Assembly: GCA_045126595.1 (NCBI GenBank) | Contig: JBGVOS010000097.1 | Span: 1 to 11,026, forward strand | Direction of reading: 5' to 3' | Source: UBA1189 sp045126595 | GTDB taxonomy: Bacteria > Bacteroidota > Bacteroidia > Bacteroidales > Bacteroidaceae | Length of the DNA stretch: 11,026 bases | Made by a program: the position numbers and the translations under genes | Shown here: piece by piece, positions 5,839-11,026 of the stretch | Layout: every line of letters starts with the position of its first letter | How positions within the stretch are numbered: the first letter of the stretch is position 1 | The notes under the pieces: generated by a model | Told to the model about the DNA's origin: nothing | Databases searched by the model: none | What the model saw: the letters and a program-made list of their open reading frames with translations, nothing else

Positions 5839-7806
5839 TTATGCGTCGATATTGGCGTATGTCGCGTTCTTCTCGATGAACTCACGACGCGGACCTACAT
5901 CCTCGCCCATGAGCATAGAGAATACATAGTCGGCTGCCGCGGCATTTTCGATGGTCACCTGCTTGAGCAGGCGTGTCTCGGGATTCATAGTCGTCTCCCA
6001 CAGCTGCTCGGGATTCATCTCACCAAGACCCTTATAGCGCTGGATGGTGATGCCGGCCTCGCTGCCGTTACCGAACTCGGCGATGAAGCGGTCCTTGTCG
6101 GCCTCATCGTAGCAGTAACGCTTGTTCTTACCCTTGCTGCAGAGGTAGAGGGGTGGCGTAGCGATGAAGAGGTGTCCGTTCTCGATGAGTTCGGGCATGT
6201 AACGATAGAAGAGGGTCATCAAGAGGGTGTCGATGTGTGAACCATCGACGTCGGCATCGGTCATGATGATGGTCTTGTAGTAGCGCAGTTTCTCATAGTT
6301 GGCCTCCTTGCTGTTTTCGGGGTTGAGGCCGAAGCGTACGCCCAAAGCCTGTATGATGTTGTTTACCTCCTCGTGTTCGAAAGCCTTGTGCCACATTACG
6401 CGTTCTACGTTGAAGATCTTACCGCGGATGGGAAGGATAGCCTGTGTGATACGTGAGCGTCCCTGCTTGGCCGAACCGCCGGCCGAGTCACCCTCGACGA
6501 TAAAGAGTTCGCAGTTCATGGGGTCCTTGTCAGAGCAGTCGGCCAGCTTGCCGGGCAATCCGCCGCCGCTCATGGGGTTCTTGCGCTGTACACTCTCGCG
6601 TGCCTTGCGGGCAGCGATACGTGCCTGTGCGGCGAGCACCACCTTGTCTACAATCATCTTAGCCTCCTTGGGATGCTCCTCGAGGTAGTTGGTCAAGGTC
6701 TCGGCCACGGCCTGCTGTACAGCACCTGCCACTTCAGAGTTGCCGAGCTTGGTCTTGGTCTGTCCCTCGAACTGGGGCTCGGCTACCTTAATGGAGATGA
6801 CGGCTGTGAGACCTTCGCGGAAGTCCTCACCGGCAATCTCCACCTTGGCCTTCTCCAATGCCTTGGTGTCCTCGGCATACTTCTTGAGGGTGCGGGTCAG
6901 CGCGGTACGGAAACCGGCAAGGTGAGTACCTCCTTCTATGGTGTTGATGTTGTTGACGTACGAGTGGATGTTCTCAGAGTACGAAGTGTTGTACATGATG
7001 GCCACCTCGATGGGTACACCCTGCTTCTCGGTGTTGAGGTAGATGATGTCGTTGAAGAGGTGCTCACGTGATGAGTCCACGAAGCGGACAAACTCCTTCA
7101 ATCCCTCCTCAGAGTGGAAGGTCTCGGTGCGCACGTTGCCCTCCTCGTCCTTTTCGCGCAGGTCGGTGAGGGTGATGGTGATGCCGGCATTGAGGAATGC
7201 CAATTCACGCATACGGTTGGCAAGGATGTCGTAGCTGTATTCGTGAGCGGTGAAGATTGAACGGTCGGGCCAGAACTGCTGACGTGTACCGGTGCGGTCG
7301 GCATCGCCTACGGTCTTCACGGCGTAGAGAGGCTTACCGCATGAGTACTCCTGCTGAAAAATCTTGCCGCCACGGAACACCTGGGTCATCATGTGGGTAG
7401 AGAGTGCGTTTACGCACGATACACCTACACCGTGCAAACCACCGGATACCTTGTATGAACCCTTGTCGAACTTACCGCCGGCGTGGAGCACAGTCATTAC
7501 CACCTCAAGGGCTGAGCGCTGCTCTTTCTCGTGCCAGTCTACGGGAATACCACGGCCGTTGTCCTGTACGGTAATCGAGTTATCTTCGTTGATATATACC
7601 TCGATGTGGCTGCAATAGCCAGCGAGGGCTTCGTCGATAGAGTTGTCCACAACCTCATATACAAGGTGGTGCAGACCCTTGGCGCTGATGTCGCCGATGT
7701 ACATCGCAGGGCGCTTACGTACGGCCTCCAGACCTTCAAGCACCTGGATGTTTTCCGCCGAGTAATTGCTCGCTGCATTTGCTTTGATTTCTTCGTTTAT
7801 TTCCAT
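5839..7806 (-). CDS. gyrB: DNA gyrase subunit B
   Basis: GyrB of 655 residues, the ATPase and TOPRIM subunit of the A2B2 enzyme that introduces negative supercoils. The GHKL ATPase has E51 and N55 (YEVVDNSIDEAL), D82-N-G-R-G86 and the lid GGLHGVG (122-128). The transducer region runs to ~400. The TOPRIM domain has E438-GDSAGG and the metal triad in D517-A-D-V-D-G. The C-terminal QRYKGLGEMNPEQL (589-602) contacts GyrA. It lacks the extra domain that lengthens enterobacterial GyrB to ~800 residues, as expected for Bacteroidetes. QRYKGLGEMN and the overall match favour GyrB over ParE. The gene is complete, on its own transcript, with a candidate promoter at 7895-7902 and a hairpin after the stop. 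Confidence 0.98.
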   Translation of the reverse strand: MEINEEIKANAASNYSAENIQVLEGLEAVRKRPAMYIGDISAKGLHHLVYEVVDNSIDEALAGYCSHIEVYINEDNSITVQDNGRGIPVDWHEKEQRSALEVVMTVLHAGGKFDKGSYKVSGGLHGVGVSCVNALSTHMMTQVFRGGKIFQQEYSCGKPLYAVKTVGDADRTGTRQQFWPDRSIFTAHEYSYDILANRMRELAFLNAGITITLTDLREKDEEGNVRTETFHSEEGLKEFVRFVDSSREHLFNDIIYLNTEKQGVPIEVAIMYNTSYSENIHSYVNNINTIEGGTHLAGFRTALTRTLKKYAEDTKALEKAKVEIAGEDFREGLTAVISIKVAEPQFEGQTKTKLGNSEVAGAVQQAVAETLTNYLEEHPKEAKMIVDKVVLAAQARIAARKARESVQRKNPMSGGGLPGKLADCSDKDPMNCELFIVEGDSAGGSAKQGRSRITQAILPIRGKIFNVERVMWHKAFEHEEVNNIIQALGVRFGLNPENSKEANYEKLRYYKTIIMTDADVDGSHIDTLLMTLFYRYMPELIENGHLFIATPPLYLCSKGKNKRYCYDEADKDRFIAEFGNGSEAGITIQRYKGLGEMNPEQLWETTMNPETRLLKQVTIENAAAADYVFSMLMGEDVGPRREFIEKNATYANIDA

Positions 7807-7894
7807 GTTTTGTCGATAATTTCTTTTTCATAAGACTCCCTTTTTTAGAGGTGCCCTAAAACTGAACAAAATTACGATAATTTTCGGAGAATCA

Positions 7895-7902
7895 CAAATA
7901 TA
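7895..7902 (-). promoter_or_regulatory. Candidate -7 box for gyrB
   Basis: On the minus strand TATATTTG (7902 to 7895) matches TAnnTTTG exactly. It lies 88 bp upstream of the gyrB start. No clear TTTG sits 19-21 bp further upstream, so the -33 element is weak or absent. The rest of 7807-8006 has no gene. Confidence 0.45.
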
Positions 7903-7956
7903 TTCACAAATTTCCGAGTATCAGGCCATGCTGACATAGATTAAGTTTGGCAAAGT

Positions 7957-7990
7957 CGAATGAAATGCCCATTATCAACGAATGAAATGC
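7957..7990. repeat. 12-bp direct repeat between mnmD and gyrB
   Basis: CGAATGAAATGC occurs at 7957-7968 and again at 7979-7990, identical and with a 22-bp period (two helix turns). It is about 150 bp upstream of gyrB and just past the mnmD stop. It could be a paired protein-binding site or a duplication remnant. Confidence 0.5.
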
Positions 7991-8006
7991 GATGAGGGTG
8001 CATATC

Positions 8007-8669
8007 TTATGGCATGGCCCTCAATATCTCACGCTTGCCGCCGACGGGGCCTGCGAGGCGCTCTACAGTGAATCCTACGGATTGCAGCAGGCGACGGATG
8101 GCACCCTTAGCGCAGTAGGTGGTGAGCACGCCTCTCGGGCGCATGGCTTCATGTATGCGGGCAAAGACCTCGGGGCTCCACATCTCGGGCTGCTTCTCGG
8201 GGGCGAAGGCGTCGAAGTAGACGATGTCGATGTCGTGGGGCAGCGGAGCGGTGAGGAGGTCGCAGCAGCGCTTCTCGATGGTGAAGTGGGGTGTGATGGC
8301 CGTGGGCTGCTCCCACGGTGCGGCATGGAGAGCGGCAAAGAGCTGGGCATCAACAAGCGTCCCGTAGCCCAGGCGCTCCACCAATGAGGAATCTACGGGG
8401 TATTTCTCCAAGGTGATGTAGTGCACGGGGTGTTCGACCGTGGCGGCCATGGCGGTGACGGCGGCATTGAGGCCGGTGCCGAAGCCTACCTCGAGCAAGC
8501 GCAGGGGACGATGCGCAGAGCGCTCGGAAGCATACCGGTAGGCGCAGTCGCGGTAGATGTGGAGCGCCTCGGTGTAGGCGCCCTTTACGGAGTGGTAGTG
8601 CTCGTCGAGCGCGGGCACGAAGAGCGTGGCGGAGCCGTCGTCGGTATGTTGTATCTCGAGGTGGGGCAT
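8007..8669 (-). CDS. mnmD: tRNA U34 methyltransferase MnmD (single-domain)
   Basis: A 220-residue class I SAM-dependent methyltransferase of the MnmD/DUF752 family. In this family the enzyme methylates 5-aminomethyl-2-thiouridine to the 5-methylaminomethyl form at the wobble position of tRNAs for Lys, Glu and Gln. Motif I is E60-VGFGTGLN; the family block YFDAFAPEKQPEMWS lies at 151-165; the C-terminal CAKGAIRRLL (186-195) and GGKREILRA (210-218) are characteristic. The FAD-oxidase half present in enterobacterial MnmC is absent, as in other stand-alone MnmD proteins. It starts 21 bp after the double-TonB gene ends, on the same strand, so the two are probably co-transcribed from the promoter near 9939. 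The length is normal for the family. Confidence 0.9.
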   Translation of the reverse strand: MPHLEIQHTDDGSATLFVPALDEHYHSVKGAYTEALHIYRDCAYRYASERSAHRPLRLLEVGFGTGLNAAVTAMAATVEHPVHYITLEKYPVDSSLVERLGYGTLVDAQLFAALHAAPWEQPTAITPHFTIEKRCCDLLTAPLPHDIDIVYFDAFAPEKQPEMWSPEVFARIHEAMRPRGVLTTYCAKGAIRRLLQSVGFTVERLAGPVGGKREILRAMP

Positions 8670-8690
8670 AGTGTGGATTGCTTATGACGC

Positions 8691-9902
8691 TTATTCTTTG
8701 AGTCTAAAGGTCACAGGGAAGGAAAACCTCGTACGGATGGGTTTCCCGGCAAGCCTTCCCGGCCTCCATTTGGGCATACTCCGCGCTATACGGATGGCCT
8801 CGGCATCGAGCTGCGGATCTACGGGCTTCATTACCTGTTCTTCGGTGAGAGCACCATCCTCCTCCACAATAAATCGCACGATCACACGCCCTTGAATGCC
8901 TCGGCTTTTGGCCTCTTGCGGGTAGCGGGTATTCGCCTTTATATGCTCCATCAAGGCTTTCACTCCGCCAGGGAATTCGGCCTGTTGTTCGTAGGTAACA
9001 AATGCCCCCTCGAGTTCCGATTCATATTCGACGACTTCCGCATCAGCGTTTCCGGGTTTGTTGTCTATTGTCCGTAGTCGCTCCGTACTGCCTTTATGAA
9101 ACCAATGCTGCCTCAGTGTCTCGGTTACTTCATCATAAGATTTTCCCTTGACGTGATATACAATGGCACCATCCCTGCCCAGCTCTCCGTACTCGTCTCT
9201 TGCCACGTAATGCACCAGCGTGTCGGTATCGGCAATGTCATCAAGCGATAGCCCGAACGGTTTGAGGTAGTCAAACTCGATGACGGCAAGGGGTAAGTAA
9301 TTGAGTTGCTTTCCCTCGGCAATGATTTTCGCCTCATCGGCGAAGATGAGTACGATGAGCGGCTTCTTCTTGGCTTCCTCTATCGTCGGGCCTTTAGGTT
9401 TGTGACTTTCGGTAACCTTTTGGGTTATGCTATCGGGAAGGACGAAACTTACGGGCAGGGTGTAACGCACATTCCAAGGCCGTCCTCTGAACGCACCGGG
9501 CTTCCACCTCGGCATGTTGCGTATCAGGCGGATGGCCTCACCATCGAGTTGGGGGTCAATGGACTTTACCACACACTCTTTGCAGACATGGCCTGTACTG
9601 TCTACAGTGAACTGCACAATCACGCGCCCCGCGACGCCCCTGTCCATAGCCTCCTGAGGGAACTGCCTGTTGCTCTTAATATACTCCAGCATGGCTTCGT
9701 TTCCACCGGGGTATTCGGGATACGTCTCCCATTCTACAAACACCCCCTTCTGGGCTACCGAGTCGTCATCTGCTATTAGGACGCTGTCAGCGGCAATGCC
9801 TTGGTTATCTACGGTGAAGTGATTTGCTTGTGTGCCATAAGTCCCCAGTATCAGTGCGGCAACTGCTGTCAGAAATTGTCTTGTCTGTCTCGTGGTAGCC
9901 AT
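8691..9902 (-). CDS. Exported protein with two TonB C-terminal domains flanking a plug-like segment
   Basis: A 403-residue protein. Residues 1-26 look like a signal peptide (hydrophobic LTAVAALILG, likely cut after TQA). Two TonB C-terminal domains are clear: ~62-156 (YPGGNEAMLEYI, GRVIVQFTV, LDGEAIRLIRNMPRWKPG, LPVSFVL) and ~308-402 (FPGGVKALMEHI, GRVIVRFIV, LDAEAIRIARSMPKWRPG, FPVTFRL). They align with each other throughout, so they arose by duplication. The middle (~179-255: PLIVLIFAD..., GELGRDGAIVYHVK) recalls the plug-domain ending 'YG..G.NGVI.I.TK' of TonB-dependent receptors. There is no proline-rich periplasmic linker, and no membrane anchor if the signal is cleaved, so it does not look like a standard TonB energy transducer. 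Function unknown; a periplasmic partner of TonB systems is possible. Confidence 0.85.
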   Translation of the reverse strand: MATTRQTRQFLTAVAALILGTYGTQANHFTVDNQGIAADSVLIADDDSVAQKGVFVEWETYPEYPGGNEAMLEYIKSNRQFPQEAMDRGVAGRVIVQFTVDSTGHVCKECVVKSIDPQLDGEAIRLIRNMPRWKPGAFRGRPWNVRYTLPVSFVLPDSITQKVTESHKPKGPTIEEAKKKPLIVLIFADEAKIIAEGKQLNYLPLAVIEFDYLKPFGLSLDDIADTDTLVHYVARDEYGELGRDGAIVYHVKGKSYDEVTETLRQHWFHKGSTERLRTIDNKPGNADAEVVEYESELEGAFVTYEQQAEFPGGVKALMEHIKANTRYPQEAKSRGIQGRVIVRFIVEEDGALTEEQVMKPVDPQLDAEAIRIARSMPKWRPGRLAGKPIRTRFSFPVTFRLKE

Positions 9903-9938
9903 CTTTGTGTGTTCTCCTGTCTTTTTGATTCTTCACTG

Positions 9939-9970
9939 CAAAAATAGAGTTTCCTCACGACAAGAACAAG
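9939..9970 (-). promoter_or_regulatory. Promoter of the double-TonB/mnmD transcript
   Basis: On the minus strand CTTG (9970-9967), a 20-bp spacer, then TATTTTTG (9946-9939). The -7 box is a full match to TAnnTTTG and the -33 has three of four bases. It would start RNA ~30 nt upstream of the ATG at 9902. Confidence 0.6.
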
Positions 9971-10016
9971 TTGCAAGCTGTTTTTATGCCCAACGCTTTC
10001 GAAAAAGGCGAATATA

Positions 10017-10048
10017 TTTGTTAGTTCGCTAAAAATGTATTACTTTTG
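10017..10048 (+). promoter_or_regulatory. rplS promoter
   Basis: TTTG (10017-10020), 20 bp, TACTTTTG (10041-10048): both elements match the Bacteroidetes sigma-ABfr consensus perfectly, fitting a strong ribosomal protein promoter. The start would be near 10055, leaving a leader of ~80 nt before the ATG. That is long enough for L19 autoregulation, but I could not find a convincing fold by eye. Confidence 0.75.
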
Positions 10049-10134
10049 CACCCGCTTTCGCGCAATCGCTGTCATAGGAAGAGTAACTTGATATGTTGCG
10101 TTGGGACGATATAACAATTTAATTATTAAAACTA

Positions 10135-10503
10135 ATGGATTTAATTAAAATTGCTGAAGAAGCATTTGCTACCGGTAAAGAGGGTCAGGTTCCCGCATTC
10201 AAGGCTGGTGACACCGTAACCGTAGCGTATCGTATTGTCGAGGGTAACAAAGAGCGCGTGCAGCTCTACCGCGGTGTGGTAATCAAGATTTCAGGTCACG
10301 GCTACAACAAGCGTTTTACTGTTCGTAAGATGTCTGGTACTGTAGGTGTTGAGCGTATCTTCCCCATCAACTCACCGGCTATCGACAGCATCGTAGTGAA
10401 CAAGGTTGGTAAGGTTCGTCGCGCTAAGTTGTACTACCTCCGCGCTCTTACCGGTAAGAAGGCTCGTATCAGAGAGAAACGAGTTATCACCAAGCAGGAT
10501 TAA
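10135..10503 (+). CDS. rplS: 50S ribosomal protein L19 (bL19)
   Basis: A 122-residue bL19, which lies at the 30S-50S interface of the ribosome. Diagnostic blocks are FKAGDTVTVAYRIVEGNKERVQLYRGVVI, FTVRKMSGTVGVERIFPINSP, and the basic C-terminus KVRRAKLYYLRALTGKKARIREKR. The length is normal for the family. It appears monocistronic here: its own strong promoter lies upstream and an intrinsic terminator 20 bp downstream. It is thus separate from the rpsP-rimM-trmD operon in which it sits in many proteobacteria. Confidence 0.98.
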   Translation: MDLIKIAEEAFATGKEGQVPAFKAGDTVTVAYRIVEGNKERVQLYRGVVIKISGHGYNKRFTVRKMSGTVGVERIFPINSPAIDSIVVNKVGKVRRAKLYYLRALTGKKARIREKRVITKQD

Positions 10504-10522
10504 CATTACGTTATTGCGAAAT

Positions 10523-10554
10523 AAAAAAGGTGCTCCATTCGGGGCACCTTTTTT
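10523..10554 (+). terminator. Intrinsic terminator of rplS
   Basis: Arms 10523-10536 and 10541-10554 pair over 14 bp with one G-U, a 4-base loop (ATTC), GGTGC/GCACC core, and an A6/T6 outer part that provides the U tract in either direction. A classic bidirectional terminator. Confidence 0.93.
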
Positions 10555-10576
10555 ATTGGTTTCAAAAATTAGAGCT

Positions 10577-10596
10577 GTCTGACAGAAAAATCAGAC
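10577..10596. repeat. Small dyad after the rplS terminator
   Basis: GTCTGA (10577-10582) and TCAGAC (10591-10596) are inverted 6-bp copies. The overlapping CTGTCTGACAG (10575-10585) is a second, mutually exclusive palindrome. Confidence 0.35.
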
Positions 10597-10610
10597 AAAG
10601 AGAAAAAATA

Positions 10611-10650
10611 AATTGGACAAAGAGATTAGAAAAATTCTCTTTGTCCAATT
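10611..10650. repeat. Perfect 15-bp inverted repeat
   Basis: AATTGGACAAAGAGA (10611-10625) and its exact complement TCTCTTTGTCCAATT (10636-10650) flank a 10-base AT-rich loop. It lies 56 bp past the rplS terminator, so it is not needed to end that gene. Its right arm runs straight into the mini-hairpin array. Confidence 0.85.
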
Positions 10651-10750
10651 TTCATATTGAGTACTCCCAATTTTCTTCGTGGGTTCACCCATTTTCGCTC
10701 GTGGGTATATCCGATTTTTATCATCGGTATGCCCGTTTTTTTTCGCAGGC
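10646..10750. repeat. Tandem array of ~22-bp mini-hairpins
   Basis: Successive units share the plan stem, T-rich loop (often TTTTC.TCG), complementary stem. Stems are CAAT/ATTG (10646, 10656), CCCA/TGGG (10666, 10680), ACCCA/TGGGT (10687, 10702), CCGAT/ATCGG (10711, 10723) and GCC/GGC (10731, 10748). The CCCA-type starts fall at 10666, 10688, 10711 and 10732, a period of 21-23 bp. Stem sequence changes between units while complementarity is kept. Confidence 0.7.
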
Positions 10751-10763
10751 TCAATAATCCCTT

Positions 10764-11016
10764 AAAAACAAGTCTTCCGAAATCAGCTGACCAGTTGACC
10801 TGAGGTGTTATACCTTGTTGATTATCTTTGAGTTAATGCGGTCAGCTGTAGCTGGCCGAGGTGGGTGTTGCGCTGACCTTTACCTCCGTTTTTTACACAT
10901 AGCCAGTCAGCTGTCTGTCAGCTCTGGTCAGCAGGGTTGACCGTCATTGTGTGCTTATTTCCAGTAAGTTGCATCGGCAAGGTCAGCTGGTCAACTGATT
11001 TCGGGAAACTGTTTTA
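10764..11016. mobile_element. Putative MITE-like non-coding element with terminal inverted repeats
   Basis: The ends are inverted copies: a 25-bp core at 10777-10801 and 10980-11004 matches at 23 of 25. The similarity extends outward by about 11 bases (AAAACaAGT... against AAAAC-AGT...) with two mismatches and one gap, giving arms of ~36-37 bp. The interior encodes nothing convincing but holds many TCAGC/GCTGA motifs (near 10784, 10841, 10872, 10907, 10918, 10928, 10982) and an internal dyad GGTCAGC (10840-10846) / GCTGACC (10872-10878). No obvious target-site duplication is seen. Size and structure fit a miniature inverted-repeat element. Confidence 0.55.
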
Positions 11017-11026
11017 TTGCACGCTT

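Noticed and set aside
5839..7806. ParE (topoisomerase IV subunit B) instead of GyrB
   Set aside because: The ATPase, TOPRIM and QRYKGLGEMN blocks and the N-terminal NYSAENIQVLEGLEAVRKRP match Bacteroidetes GyrB, and the length fits.
7942..7949. Plus-strand TAAGTTTG matching the -7 consensus
   Set aside because: No -33 element lies 19-21 bp upstream and no plus-strand gene follows; a chance match is likelier than a promoter.
7807..8006. An rpsT (S20) gene or tRNA between mnmD and gyrB
   Set aside because: No open frame or cloverleaf signal is present; only a -7 box and a short direct repeat are seen.
10646..10750. CRISPR array
   Set aside because: Units are contiguous, degenerate and ~22 bp long, with no conserved repeat alternating with unique spacers and no cas genes nearby.
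10530..10757. 75-codon open frame after rplS
   Set aside because: It starts inside the rplS terminator and runs through the inverted repeat and the mini-hairpin array; the translation is explained by the repeats.

Overview
The window looks like chromosomal DNA from a Bacteroidales bacterium, most likely Prevotellaceae or Bacteroidaceae. The reasons are a 655-residue GyrB of the Bacteroidetes type, promoters fitting the Bacteroidetes -33/-7 form (TTTG, about 20 bp, TAnnTTTG), TonB C-terminal domain proteins with the FPGG...YP...MP.W.PG signature, weak purine-rich ribosome sites, and a 'KLKIEN/NFQF' palindromic repeat. Taxonomy is inferred from protein character only; no search was run.

Layout: 1-165 is a non-coding leader with a promoter that carries a dyad. 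A plus-strand block follows: a HipB-like helix-turn-helix regulator (166-498), an AT-rich HNH nuclease gene (520-1368) and a GC-richer alpha/beta hydrolase (1394-2152). A convergent junction with competing hairpins (2135-2208) separates it from a minus-strand block read from right to left: a GNAT-family protein (5630-4500), a small unknown protein (4431-4117) and a YgiQ-type radical SAM protein (4117-2228). The last two overlap by one base. Next come a terminator-like hairpin and gyrB (7806-5839, minus), then mnmD (8669-8007, minus) preceded 21 bp upstream by a gene for an exported protein with two TonB C-terminal domains (9902-8691, minus). That gene and rplS (10135-10503, plus) are divergent, each with a good Bacteroidetes promoter. 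rplS ends at a textbook intrinsic terminator.

The last ~470 bp hold no convincing gene but are densely structured: a perfect 15-bp inverted repeat, an array of about five ~22-bp mini-hairpins whose stems change in a compensatory way, and a ~253-bp element with ~37-bp terminal inverted repeats packed with TCAGC/GCTGA motifs.

Housekeeping functions (gyrB, rplS, mnmD, ygiQ) dominate. The accessory signals are the HipB-like/HNH pair (a possible defence or toxin-antitoxin-derived module), the palindromic repeat inserted in frame in ygiQ, and the repeat cluster downstream of rplS.
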